NCBI GenBank assembly: GCA_005281725.1
Contig: SSBO01000012.1
Location: 18,735,881 to 18,799,880, forward strand
Reading direction: 5' to 3'
Source: Wuchereria bancrofti
Taxonomy: Eukaryota; Nematoda; Chromadorea; Rhabditida; Onchocercidae
DNA: 64,000 nt
This document shows positions 11,644 to 25,210 of this stretch, piece after piece. The position numbers were made by a program, and so were the translations under genes. Under the pieces are notes generated by a model. The model saw only the letters and a list, made by a program, of their open reading frames with translations. It did no database searches and was not told the DNA's origin. The stretch's first letter is position 1, and the number at the start of each line of letters is the position of its first letter.

Positions 11644-14342
11644 ATCGTATTCTTATCAGTGTAATAGAAATAAAATTAGCAAGATAAGGAGATAGAATAG
11701 AGAATATGAAATTAATTGAAGCTTTGAGTTAAACACCGAGTGAGGTTTGCATTAAAAAAAGTGAAAAAGAAAAGAAAACGAAATGAAAATGCTCATTTAA
11801 TTTACTATCATACGTTCAACAATAATTCAAAAATGCAACAACTCTTCTTTGTGAATTAATAATTAGTCAGTAATATTAGTACGTAATGAAAATAATGATA
11901 AAGAGATGAAGAAGTAAATTATTTAGCATAGACAAATAAATATTTGGTTCTGTCTTTTGGCATCTGATGTAGAAAATACCAAATGATTGTAATGTCGACA
12001 TGAAAAGATGAGACAAACAGGTTTTCTTAATTGTTCACCATTCAGTGATAAGTGAAGAGAGAAAATGATGATTGTTACTAGATGGAAAGCCTATAACTTA
12101 TTATTTTTGGCTTATTGTGCAAATCAAAAGAGTAAATAGTTTATGGTTAAAAATTAAATAGCTATAATATTTTAGCTATATTGTCATATGCAATTCATGT
12201 AAAACATTGATCAATGCAAGCATGCGATGTATAATCCACTATAAAATATTATGCATTTTTTTTTCTTCTTTATAAACTGATGTAATTGTCTTTTGATAAG
12301 TAATTAGCCTAATTAGCCTCATCTCTACATTGTGTGCACAAAAAAGTTTTACTATACCAATGAAATAAATGATGTCATTAAGCCATATAGTATAAAGTCA
12401 TTAATATCATTAATAATGTCATTAAGCCAATTGTTAAAATTATTTCGATTATTAAGCCAATTATTAAAATAGGTAATTTTCATCTGTAGTGTTTAATTGA
12501 CAAAATTTGCTTATATCTTCAATTAAACAGTGCATAAAGGATAACTCTTTATGTTTTTTTTCTTAATACTTTCTTATTAAGTTTAATATTCAAAAAATTT
12601 TTATTAGATTCAAATGTTCAAAAAAAAAACCTAAAAATTTTAATTGGTGAACTAAAATTAATTTCAAACCTTTTGCGGTTGGTTTAAACAAAACACTGAT
12701 TAAACAATAAAAACAAGTTTGTCAGCTTTTATTGCATCAAAACTTGAAAGAAAAAATAAGTTTATTTCATTTTTTTAAAAGTTATGTCCTATTTTAAAAA
12801 ACTTTAATTTAGAATTTGCAGAATGGCAATTACTTATGGGAAACAATGCTGTCTGATTGAAATCAAAAATTTCTGATCGATTCAAATAACATTTAAATTT
12901 TATTCAGAATTCATGCAGTTACCATTGCATTGTTTCTAAATGGTACGTTAACATGTCACTGCAGAACAATTGTGTGCAATATGATAAGGCTTCAAATTTC
13001 AGTCACTTATCAGCTATAAGAAATAAGGACGACTTGATAAGATAATAGTGTAAGTTTACAATCACATCTAGAGATAATTGATAAGCCTATTTTTCAAGTT
13101 TAATACACTTTCAATACGTTTTGTAAATTAGAGTTTATTTTTCACTCAGTTGTGTGATAAATTTAATTTTCATTTTTAGTTTCTACAAATTCTACCATGT
13201 TTTTAGGACTCGCTGTGATTAAATATGTTTTCTTTTCTTCGTTTTCAACTCAAGTTAAATTTTCAATTTGGTTCTAAAAATCTTTGAGCATACTTTTTCG
13301 TTGTAATAAACTTTGCTCTTAACTTTTTGTACGTTTGAATTTAACTCTTTTTTTTTATCATTTAGAACTTTATATTAATCGTACTATTAGTGTTTCATGA
13401 CAAAAAACGAAGATAAATGACAAGAAAATTGAAACTTCATGCATTGATTGATAAATTGAGGAAGCAAAAAAATTAACAATTAATGAGTAAATTTTTAATT
13501 GGGGAGGTAATCAAATAAAAATAAACCAAATAATTTATGAAATGAATTGATTGAATGTTTCATTTGTTTTATATGGAATGGGATAAAGCGACAGACATAT
13601 ATTGCTTGAAACAATTAATTTCATTAAATTCACTTAATTCATTTAAATTAAATTCACCAGTTAATAATTAGTGTTTATCATTAATCACTTTTGTAATCGA
13701 TATGAATAATGTCATGAATATTTTTGTTGATTCATTGCTAATTATTGAAACATTAAGTACACTATTCTCTTTCCATTTCCAATTGGAAAAAAGGAATGAT
13801 TATCTAAAATTGCATGGTAAAAACTATTAATTTGGCATCGAAAATTTCAACTGAATATTCTCGAAGATACTGGAAATTAGATCAAATCTGTTTTATTTTT
13901 CTTCTTCAAGATAAATGAAGTAAATGAATTCTTTTAAGTCAACGGTTAGGCATTGTCTTGAACACGAAGTTATTTCGAATGGAAAATTTAAAGAGAATGG
14001 AATGATAAGATGTTCACTTAATTGATCCAATTAAAGTTATTATTATTAAAATTTAAGGCTCATATTGTATTTTACAACTGAAATTACAAATAACAATAGG
14101 GATGGAACAATTATGAAATCTGAAAATTCATGAATCATTATTGTATGGTCAAGGCCACGATTAGTATACGCTAAGCCATGGATTAAATAAATGAATAGCA
14201 AAACAAAATACAAAATTTCAGCAAGTAAAGTAAAGCTTTTAAAAAAAAAATGATACCAAAAGAATAAGGCAATGGGAAGGAGGGAGAGAGGGAGAGAAAA
14301 GGAAAGAAAGAGGGAGAAAGAAAAATAATGAAGTATGAAAGA
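11644..14342. other. Intergenic region between the astacin and nuclear receptor genes
   Basis: No exon is supported. It contains an imperfect tandem around 12371-12475, where TCATTAAGCCA/TTATTAAGCCAATT units recur three times, and a purine-only tract at 14272-14326. The right part lies 3' of the nuclear receptor stop and should hold its 3' UTR. Confidence 0.7.
14272..14326 (+). repeat. Purine (GGGAGA) tract
   Basis: Almost uninterrupted A/G run with GGGAGAGA-type units just downstream of the nuclear receptor stop codon. In the receptor transcript it would be a pyrimidine (U/C) tract in the 3' UTR. Confidence 0.75.
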
Positions 14343-17300
14343 TCACGTTGCAAGTATGTTTTGAAGATATGAATCCCTTTCATTGAGTGTACCAAACGAT
14401 GGAATTAGTTTAACTATTTCTGTCATATAATGTAATTGTTCCTGAAGAATGATTTGCCATTGAATTAATTAATATTTGATCAAATTAATGATCAATAAAA
14501 GTTAACTGATCAATTCAAGCATGCATACATATAATAAGGTAAGGCATAAATTAGCAAATTTTTAAATTCAAATCACATATAAAATTGAGAAATGAAAAGA
14601 AGAAGCTTACAGTTATTGGACAAAGTAAAAGCAATAGATTGCCTAGACGAATATCGATCGATTCAAAATGTTGATCTGAATACCATCGGTATAATTCATT
14701 GACAGCTCGATTTCTCGCCATCTCGATAGTTTTTTTTGTTTGAGGTGAAAAGGTTACACCGTATGGATTCCAAAATGTTATTAAGCGTAAAGCCATAAAC
14801 TCACCTGGAAAATAATAAGATTATTCACTTACGTAATTGAACGTTAAACTACAAGATTACTTAAAATTTACCCAATAAATAAACAATAATATTCATCTTA
14901 TTTTATGTAACTCTAACTTCTATCGATGATTTGTAGTAGTTAAATTAAGTAGAATTATGCGTTAAAACTCTTCAAAGGTATTTCTTTCAAAATTATTTTA
15001 TTGCCGCTAAAATTTATTTCAGGATTTGTTTTAAATTTTAATAGTAAACAAGTTTCCATCGCTCTTTTGCATTAATGCTTTTTTGCTAAGTTTCCTATCT
15101 AAATTCAAACTTGATTTTTCTTTTTTTTTTCTTACAAAATGTTACACAATTTACTGTCATGTAAATTCGTAAAGAATAATTTGTCTACATACCAATAGTA
15201 AAATTCATATCAACCATTGGAGCAATTAATTCATCAATCAATTGAGCACTTCGTTCACCATACATCCTGAATTATTCTTCTTATTACTTTTTCATTTAAA
15301 TCAAAAACTTTGAAATTTATTAATTTTATTACTCCAATAATTTTGCCAGCATTAATACCATGTCATAAGAATATTACATTTGATGTGCTGACTATCCAAA
15401 ATAATTACATAGTAATTAATAATTGTTTAATGAGTGATTCACATAATCATCAAAAATTCGTAAATTACATGCGTTTTATTGTCTGACTAATTTCGGTTTC
15501 ATCCGGCATATTATTCGGAAAATTTCCTGGAATTATGTATGTATTATTGACAAGAATTATTCGATCGCGAACGCCCAATTCTACCGCATGAAAGATATTA
15601 TCCAATAACATATATCGCAATGTAAAACGTCGTAATAATTTTGATTTATCAAATGGATCTTCTATAGCACTGGAAAGAATAACAGACGGCAATTAATATT
15701 CAAACTAATTAATACCACATTAATTATATTAGAACGATATTAGAAGAAAAAATTATATTATCCATTATTGCCGATTATTGAAGGAAATAATTATGTCATT
15801 AATATGAAATTGATTTTTAATTTAAATGATATATTTTTTTTTAATGATTATATTTGTCATACGCTAATTTATTAACTAATTGATTATGACTGGTTTAATA
15901 AATATTCCACTATTATTTAAAAAAAAGTGAAAGAAATCAAAATCTTACTTAAACTCTTCAAGCCTTAAAACCCATTCATGCATTAGAACCACTTGCACTT
16001 TAAAAATATCAACATAATCAAGAGTGGAAGCAGGTCCTTTCAACATCCCTTCACTTTCAGTCTCATCAACTATAATCTCTTCAACACATTGACATAGCAT
16101 CATTCGTCGTCGTTCTCGCTACAAATTAGTTATACATCGCTACAACTACAGTACACCATATACCGTACATTTTACATTTATTGTTTAAAATATCACAAAA
16201 CAAACCTTACAGTACGCAAGTAGTTTATCAATCAAATATATCAAATTAGTTGCCGTTTGTATAGTAGGATTATTTGCACTTTATTTGCGTAGCAAAATTA
16301 TCAATAGGTCATTCTTTTTTGCTAACTTTTCAAAATCTTCCATTTATGATCCCAAATTATTGTTTGGACAATAATGTACAGAGTAAGTTAATTACCATTA
16401 CCTGTTTCTTGTAATCATCTACCAAACAAGCTATCAATCCTTTTTCTTGTGATACTGAACTCACATCATAATCATAACTGGATACTGATGGATCATCTCT
16501 TCTCTGAAATAAATACTCTTAGAAATAATGAACTATGCTAGTATTTTTAATAAAAAAAATTTTTACTTAATTTCGATTAAACAACCATTCTGGTTCCTTT
16601 CTAATATATATCGTTTTTTCCACATTATCAATTTTATGCGTGCTAGAAATTTCTATTTAAGTCAATAAATTAAATTTCCACTTGCTTACTTATTAATTGA
16701 AAAGTTTATGGACGTAAAACTAAATTTGTATGGTACCATTTCGGATCGATCATTGTTCGAAATGGTTGATAACGGATTGTTGATGAATTCAGTTGAATTT
16801 GTTGCCATTCGTCTTGAATTTATCTTTATCATTGATTTTTGATAAGTTTCATGAAGACGTTTAAGTTGTACTACTAAATGAATGAATGCATTACACATTT
16901 AGTGAATAACTTCACTAAATGGTGTAATAAATGATATTATGAAGTAATAATATTGCACTAAAATTGATTAACAAAATAAATCTTGAAAATATTTATAAAA
17001 ATATCATTAATTAATTTGACTAAAGGAACTGTCATTAATTAACTGAAAAGAATTGTCCAAGTTAATCTTCTCATAGCTAAACGAGTAGTTTCTAGAGAAA
17101 TCAGAATTATTTTATGGTCGATTAGGATCTGAAATAAATTGTAAAGAAGAAAGTACTTCAGAGTGATTGAAAAGAAAATTTTAAAGGTAGATTTCGGATA
17201 TCGACTGAAAAATGGTCAAAATACACGACTTGTAATTAACACATGTTTTTCATATTCGTATTAAATATTGTGAGAGTTAAGAAAAACATAAAAAAGAACA

Positions 17301-19914
17301 ACGCTAAATATAATTTTTTGAAAACGATAAAGAATCATAGCATAAGGTGCATGCAATGATAGAATTTATCACGATAAAACGATTAATTGGCTTAATAAAT
17401 TTTACAATTATTAAGAAATGCAAAGGAAAGAAAAGTGAAAAATCATTCAAATAAATAATTCAAAAATGAAAAATGAAAAAAAAAACCACTCAACAGCTTG
17501 AAAGAAGTTTGTACTAGAAGTGTCAAAAAAAGACTCGTAAATTTTAATTTTCCTAAGGAAACGATTTAAAAATTAAGAAATAAAATTTAAAGGAATGAAA
17601 GAATCGATTAATTTATGGGATATAATAAAAATGGATGGATTAAACCATATAATTTGATAAGTTATTCATTGCATGATAAAAAAAAGTTTTTCTCATTCGT
17701 TTAATGTCTTTTAGAGCATAAGTTAGTGTGCGATATACTTGGTTCTCTTAATTCAAACAGTAACAAATATTAAACTTTTAGATGCTTTTGTGAAGCAGTG
17801 AACTTTTAATAAAATAATTGGTAGATTAATAAATACCTTTTCGATCCATTCCCATTTCTTCACATTTCTTCAAACGACATGCTCGACATGCACATCGGGC
17901 ATCTAAAATAAGCATAAGTTTTTCAAAATGATAATAAATTTAATTTATCATTGTAAAATTTTCCTATTAAAATTAGTAATTTATTCATAATCAATGAATA
18001 GAAATCATTTATTCCTTTTATTGCAGAAAAAAGCTTATAATATTAAAATTAAATATTTGAGCAATAAAAGTAGAGGGAAGAGCAGGCAGAAATATTTGGT
18101 TTTTATCAAATATTAATAATAATTCTTGACTAATCCAAAAAACTTAATTAAATATTTAATTTTGAATAGAAAAAAAAACAAGCAAATAAAGAATGGAGAA
18201 ATAGTTAAATATTTTCAGTATTAGTCAGCCTCTTTTCTTTCTCTCTTTTAGAAAAGACGAACTTTTATCAACTCGACATGTACCTCCTCGACGACAATAA
18301 AATTGTACATCGAGCGAAACAGCTCGTCGAAAGAATGCATTGCAACCACGACATGACAATACACCGTAGTGATAACCATCCGCGATATCACCACAGATGC
18401 AACATTCTTCTAAATTTATATACCACATTGATTATATCGATAAGTATTAACAATAAATAAAGAAAAAATTGATCTCTTTAAATTACGCAATGATTATATA
18501 GTTAATATTGAAGTCCTTATCATAAGATATAGTAATAAATAAAAATAACTATGCTAAAACTAACATTTCAATATTAGTTAAATATTACGTAAACATTCAA
18601 TTTCAAATCACTTATCTTTCAATAAATGAAATTACTGTACTAAATGTTTTATGATTCATTTAGTGTAATATGCATTCTAAAAAGTTTTCAAAGAGAACGG
18701 CATTTTGATAATAAAAAAGGAAGCAAAAAAATTTAAGAAAAATTGGAAGTAACTGACATTTCATTTCCTTGAAAATACTCTTTTTTTTTCTCTCATTAAT
18801 TAACAAACTTTATAGTTCTGAAACACACATTTTATTCTCGAATGAAACAACAGGATAAGATTTCCGGAAAGAATTTCTCCCGAAGAATATCTCTACTAAA
18901 ACTTCAAGTAGGGTAGCCGCAATATAATTTTCAATAAAAAATGACTATGACGAAAGTGATATCAGCATGGAATATCTATCAACTTTTTTATATCACAAAA
19001 TTTAATATAATAAAAACAAGTGCTATTCTTATCTCTGATAGTTATAGGCAGATGTTTATCCTATCACGTGTCTAATCATCTCAGTCACATCTCAATTCCC
19101 ATTACATAGTACCATTAGCTAATCACTACTATTCATCATTCGTAATCACCTTAAATAGTACAACTGAATAAACAGAGGAAAAAAGAGGAAAATCAAAAAA
19201 GGAAAGATATGTAGAAGGAAATTAAAATTTACGATATTTTCATCTCAAATTATTGCATATCTTGTGCACTTTCAGAACAGATTGCTTCTAATAGTATAGT
19301 TATAAATTATTCTTTTCATTCTTTCTTCTTCAAGCTGACATTATCTCATCGTTCACCTTTTTATGATGTCATTTTGAAGTTATGAAAAATCGGAGTTGAA
19401 AAGATTCAACGGGAAGAGAAGGTATTGTGGAAGCGTAGGTCATCAATAACAGAGCTGACGTTAACAATTTTCAGCAAATAAATCTTTCTTGGAAAAAAGA
19501 TTGAAAAAAAGGTAATAAAACATTAGAAAGATAGAAATAAACACAAATACGGAAAGCACGTTTATCTCTTCAATTCATTTAATCATTTATCAAATAAATT
19601 CAACATATTCCACAGTTTGATCTAATTATTTATCTATTAACTAAACCTATATTTTATCATATCTCACAATATACCCAATCGAATTTACATAACAAATATT
19701 TAAATAATTCTAGTTAGAATCCAAAATTACAAAACCAAATTATGCTTATCAAATTTGAATCAATTATCCAATCATGGACTAAATTAAATATAATATTTCT
19801 GGGAATACTGAAATACTTCGCATTTTATGGAATAAAGCATTGATTTCACAAGCATTGACTAAGAAATAATGCAAGCTTACCCAATCTGTTGAGACTATCC
19901 AATATTTCACTCAT
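14343..19914 (-). CDS. Nuclear hormone receptor (two C4 zinc fingers plus ligand-binding domain)
   Basis: Ligand-regulated transcription factor of the expanded nematode NHR family. Ten exons: 19914-19881, 18409-18263, 17902-17837, 16873-16737, 16503-16402, 16118-15949, 15669-15469, 15266-15193, 14804-14611, 14441-14343; 407 residues with all phases consistent. The start MSEILDSLNRL lies in its own exon, 6 bases after a TTTAAG acceptor that could receive a spliced leader. First finger Cys14, 17, 31, 34; second Cys50, 56, 66, 69, followed by CRLKKCEEMGMDRK. The region up to about 145 is a hinge; the rest is helical and matches a nuclear receptor ligand-binding domain, ending with the short tail LQNILAT. 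The recognition helix reads CRGCNAFFRR, unlike the usual CEGCKGFFRR and different from the CxACAAFFRR common in nematode receptors. Intron 1 is about 1.5 kb. Orthology to a named receptor cannot be decided here. Confidence 0.9.
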
Positions 19915-22745
19915 AATTACCTTAAAGTAAAAAATACAAAGCAGTAAAAAGTAATAAGCCAAAAAGTACAAAGTTGAATGTTGATGGGGCAGTTAAGGAA
20001 TCGATGTTGCAATGAATAAAATGACCAATGGCGATGATGACGATGGATATAACGATAATGGCAATGTAATTATGATAATGATAGTGATAATGATTATCAA
20101 CGTTCAGAGAAGGTAAAATGATGAAACCATGAGATGTGCAGTAAAATGAGCAGCAATGGTGAAAAGTAAGATTACAGGAAAAGAGATGAAGAGAAGATCA
20201 GTAGCAGGAAAAAGGAGGAGCAGTAAGTAGGGAAGTGTTGGCAATTCGCTAAGGTATGTTGTGATGCTTAATGGGCTACTGATAACTAAGAATTATCATG
20301 ATTTTAATCAAAGACATGCAATCATATCATCATCGCCATTATCATCATATCATTGTTATCGCTATCAATGTTATGTATGAATGAATAAAATTTAGCATTA
20401 CTAATTTTGCTAAATGGTAGTTATTCCTTTCCATTTTTGCAAAAATTAAAATTTATTAAATTTGAAAAAGCTTTGAAATTGAAACAATGCCGAAACATCA
20501 TGTATTTTTATTTGTATTTTTATTTAGTGAATGGTATTTTAATAAAGAAGAAATGAATGAATCGAATTAATTCTTATTAGCAAAAAGAACATATAGTGAA
20601 TGGAAAAGCAGGAATTTTGAATTCAGTTGCAAATTCATTATTATTTATCAATCATACATTGATGTTCTTGTTTACTTAAAATGAAGTGAAATCCAAGTTG
20701 TGTGTAATTATTGTATTTATTGCAAATATATCGTAATGATTTAATGCTTTTAAGATATTTTGTTTATATTATTTAATTTAATTAACAGTGCTTTATTTAT
20801 AAATTAGTGATTTCAAATTATTGCCATCCTAAAAGGTAGTAAGTAAGTTGAAATCCGGAACGAAAATGGAAATTAATTAGTTATGAGAATACCTTAATTT
20901 AACCTTAACATCATCAGGTACCAGTAACCAAAATATTTGCACTCAAATTTTCATCTCTGTAAGTTGATGAATGTTTCTAATTTAATTATACTAATTTACA
21001 CTCATTAAATGATAATAGATATAATATCTGAGAAGGAATGAAGATATATGCAAATTTATTATATTTGTAGCATCAGGAGAATTTTGCTCAAATTTTTGCA
21101 ATAGTATTAACTAATATTTAAAGAAATACTTAATTATTATATAATATACTGCCAATTTTAATCATAAGTCATAAATACTTGAAGTTAAAACTTTTTAAAG
21201 ATAATATCAATGAATATATGCAACCAAACAATTTTGATCCACGTATATTATTCAATATATGCTGCTGCATGTGTCAAAGATTAATATCAAACAAATCGCT
21301 AAATAATAACCAAAATAATAATAATGATGGTGACAATAATACAATAAGTTGTGTGATTGTTCTATTAGCTTAATTTCTTCGATATGAATAGCTTCAGCTA
21401 ATGAGAACTCTAATAATACGCAAAATTGTTCTTTTCAATTTAACTTTATCCCTTTTTCATTAAAGAAATTTAAGTAATCCAAATAAGATATTGTAATTTA
21501 AGACATTTACTACCATTATATATATATATATATATATATTATCATTTCTAATATGTATTACCTTTATATTATCATCTTTAACCAAACAAAACATGACAAT
21601 TGCATGAATCGTTTAAAATTACAAAACAGGTTTAAATCATTGACTATTTACTTTAAATCGCTTACTTTTTTAAATCTCTTATTCAATCATTTATTTTTAT
21701 CAGAGTAAATAATGGACTAAAAAAAGTATAAAATAGCATTTACCATCATTTAAATTCATTAATAAAACAAGAAATGAAAAAAAGAATTTCAATCAAAAAA
21801 GAAGCATTTTTTATTTACCAAATTGTTTACACTTTCCACAAATGTTGCATCAATTTCGTTATACACTTTTCATGGGACATTTGCAATTGCTAAAATTTCA
21901 AGAAATCGTTTGTCAGAGCTTTGATCGCTGATACTCTCTAAATAATCAATCAACCGTGAAAAAACATAAACGAAAGAAACGACATGTATGATAGTAAAAA
22001 ATAAGCTGTAAAGATTCCCTTCGTTTTCTTTTCTCTTTAATAACAAAAACAATAACTGAACAAATTGAAATACTCAGAAATATTAAATCTATCATGAAAT
22101 AAATGAATTGAATGACAAATAACAAATGATAATATTGTCATTATTAAAAAATGAATGAAAACTGCGAACAAGGAGGAAAGGGACAAAAAACAAAAATTAT
22201 CAAATAATTTCATTTATTATTTCAAATAAATTTTGACACATAATATTTGAATAATGGCATAATTATAATGGCATGACATAAAATTGTTGGTGTAATTTTA
22301 CGTTTATCAACTTCATCGCTTCAAATTATCACTATTATCAGAAATATTATATAATTCAAAAAATATAAGGAGCATTTATCATTTGTTCTATGATTTTTTG
22401 AGAAAGGAGAAGATGTAATTACAATGGCGGATAAAGTTATTCAAACTAATTAAGTACTTATAAATGATCAAGTGATGAAGTAGTTACAAATGTTAAGTAC
22501 TTATAAAAAAAAAAAAAAAAACGAAAATAATCCAAATAATGCCACATTGCACGGTATGTGTTTACAATAAAAATCATACGTACAACTCACTATATTTTAT
22601 GGTTAACTTGTGCATTTTGCGAAAGGTTTTATTTCACTAATGAAACAGTTTGATTGAATGAGATTATAGGAATATCTAAAAACTCTAACTTTATCACAGA
22701 TATCAGTGTGCACTTCAATTAATGCAAAGAAAAGGATTAATTGTT
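19915..22745. other. 5' flank of the nuclear receptor and intergenic DNA
   Basis: No convincing exon. A GAT/GATAAT-rich cluster at 20029-20100 and an ATC/TTATC-rich cluster at 20320-20370 face each other as a loose inverted pair. A TA dinucleotide run sits at 21518-21539. Small ORFs at 21179-21373 (+) and 21870-22052 (-) have no supporting motif; the first is dominated by an AAT-rich Asn run. Confidence 0.65.
21518..21539. repeat. (TA)n microsatellite
   Basis: Pure TA dinucleotide run in intergenic DNA. Similar runs occur at 25211-25222 and 54006-54029. Confidence 0.9.
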
Positions 22746-25102
22746 CATTTGATTTTATCACATATTTTATATAAAATTCTTTAAGGTTAAATGCATTATA
22801 AAGTAATAACAGCCAATCAGAATCATTTCTAAAATTAGTTACGTAATGCTTTCATTCACAACGTATTTTAAATTACTTTAACAAAGAAAGCTTACACATA
22901 TGCACAACACAAAAACAATATAACATGGATGAAGCATTTTCGTACTAACACCCAACATGTTAGCACAAAATAAAACATAGCAATCTAACGAAACTATTTG
23001 AAATTTAGCAAACCATGTTCAAACCCCGGGTTTTAAGCTGGTTTGCTAAATTTCTATGTGGTATCGGTAGGTAACAATGTTCGTTATCTGTGTTGCTAAA
23101 ATTTGTCTTCTATGAAAATTAGCATGTCCGTCCATGTGTGCTATGAGAAATTTAGCAAACATTGTTCAAACCCCGAGTTTTTTTCAGAAGAGAAAATGAG
23201 TGCAAATAATACCTTTCGTACAAAATGCCAATAAATAATCTTTCAGATATTTGGGGGTGGAAGTTTATATGTAAAAGTGTGTGACATAATAATGACTACA
23301 TTTCATACTTTATTTTTCAAAAGAGAAAATGAATCCAAATTATACCTTTCATATAATAATGCAATCTGAGTAATCAGTTTTGGTCTATATAAATTTAAAG
23401 TTTAAGTTTAAAATTAAAGGTCTAATCCTACACTTTGATTTTTTCTGGAAGTATTTTTTAAACAATTTCTTCAATTAATATGAGAAATGCGACAAGACAT
23501 TAGTGGACTGTTAGAAGACTTTACGATTTTCAATCTTAAGCATGCAATTAAATTAAAATGAAAAAAGTTGGTAAATTTAGAAAGCAACTCAACATTTAAA
23601 TCATTCTTTTTTTGTGAACGTTGACAATGATATAAGTAAATAACTTTTTCACCTAGTAATGAGAACCAGAAGAAGGAAAAAAAAGTCTAAAGTTTAAAAA
23701 TGAACTTCATTAGAAAAGTGGAATTAACACTAGTCAGGAGATGTGTTTTACATGCTCCAATTTAAATTTGTAAGTTCTTGGATTTATATTAACCAATTTG
23801 TTGTCCAAAAATTAATGATATTTCTTGAAATTTCAAAAGTGAATTTTATGTTTAATAAAAAACACCCTGAAAAGACATTTTATTCAAATTATGATTTGTG
23901 AAGCAAAGATTGTATAGTCCGATGTTATGCAGTTATCAGTTGTCTGAGGTATGAATAGATCCATATCAAATAACACTATGGTTACTGATCGGCGATTATG
24001 ACAATAAAGTTTCTTGAAAATATTTCTTTTCTATTATTATCAGTGATCAGGTCACAATATTTTTGTAATATAGCAGCTTACTTCAAACCTATACGATAAT
24101 AGTATTAGAGATGGTACAAGTTCCTTTATCTAATGAGCGTCATTCTTTGAACAGTTATTAATTGGTATTTCTGGTTATGTACGTATTACAACTTCAGAAG
24201 CTGCTAGCTAATATTATTTTTCGTTTAAAAAAAGTCAGATAAATTTACGTCAAATGTTTAATGACTTTTAGTATTCGATTGGATGCTTTATCATTTCATT
24301 AAAGTTATGCCAAGTAAAAAATCGTAAAGTCTTCTAACAGTCCACTAATGTCTTGTCGCATTTCTCATATTAATTGAAGAAATTGTTTAAAAAATACTTC
24401 CAGAAAAAATCAAAGTGTAGGATTAGACCTTTAATTTTAAACTTAAACTTTAAATTTATATAGACCAAAACTGATTACTCAGATTGCATTATTATATGAA
24501 AGGTATAATTTGGATTCATTTTCTCTTTTGAAAAATAAAGTATGAAATGTAGTCATTATTATGTCACACACTTTTACATATAAACTTCCACCCCCAAATA
24601 TCTGAAAGATTATTTATTGGCATTTTGTACGAAAGGTATTATTTGCACTCATTTTCTCTTCTGAAAAAAACTCGGGGTTTGAACAATGTTTGCTAAATTT
24701 CTCATAGCACACATGGACGGACATGCTAATTTTCATAGAAGACAAATTTTAGCAACACAGATAACGAACATTGTTACCTACCGATACCACATAGAAATTT
24801 AGCAAACCAGCTTAAAACCCGGGGTTTGAACATGGTTTGCTAAATTTCAAATAGTTTCGTTAGATTGCTATGTTTTATTTTGTGCTAACATGTTGGGTGT
24901 TAGTACGAAAATGCTTCATCCATGTTATATTGTTTTTGTGTTGTGCATATGTGTAAGCTTTCTTTGTTAAAGTAATTTAAAATACGTTGTGAATGAAAGC
25001 ATTACGTAACTAATTTTAGAAATGATTCTGATTGGCTGTTATTACTTTATAATGCATTTAACCTTAAAGAATTTTATATAAAATATGTGATAAAATCAAA
25101 TG
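22746..25102. repeat. Large near-perfect inverted repeat (arms 22746-23530 and 24318-25102, spacer 787 bases)
   Basis: The left arm starts CATTTGATTTTATCACAT and the right arm ends with its exact reverse complement. Reading both arms through, I found no mismatch, and both are exactly 785 bases, so no indel separates them. The pairing stops abruptly at ACGATTTT|CAATC against GTAA|AAAATCGT. The spacer 23531-24317 is unique AT-rich DNA without an ORF. Neither arm encodes a protein. Possible explanations are a fold-back (MITE-like) element, a recent inverted duplication kept identical by gene conversion, or an assembly artefact. No clear target-site duplication is visible at the two outer ends. 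Confidence 0.93.
23000..23054. repeat. Internal hairpin in the palindrome arm (15-bp stems)
   Basis: GAAATTTAGCAAACC at 23000-23014 pairs perfectly with GGTTTGCTAAATTTC at 23040-23054 around a GC-richer 25-base loop holding CAAACCCCGGG. The element GAAATTTAGCAAAC followed by TTGTTCAAACCCCG recurs at 23147-23174. The mirror copies lie in the right arm. Confidence 0.85.
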
Positions 25103-25210
25103 GATTTTGTTGTGTTGTGCATATGCGTAAGCGTTCTTTGTTAAAGTAATTTAAAATACGTTCTGATTTTTATGAGCATTATCGTATACGTAGCTAATTT
25201 TAGAAATGAT
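25103..25210 (+). repeat. Diverged partial third copy of the palindrome's outer segment
   Basis: Directly after the right arm, the segment from TTGTGTTGTGCATATG to CTAATTTTAGAAATGAT repeats about 24931-25025 in direct orientation but with many substitutions. This copy is visibly older than the two arms. Confidence 0.8.

Noticed and set aside
22746..25102. Palindrome as a protein-coding DNA transposon
   Set aside because: No ORF of useful length in arms or spacer and no transposase motif.
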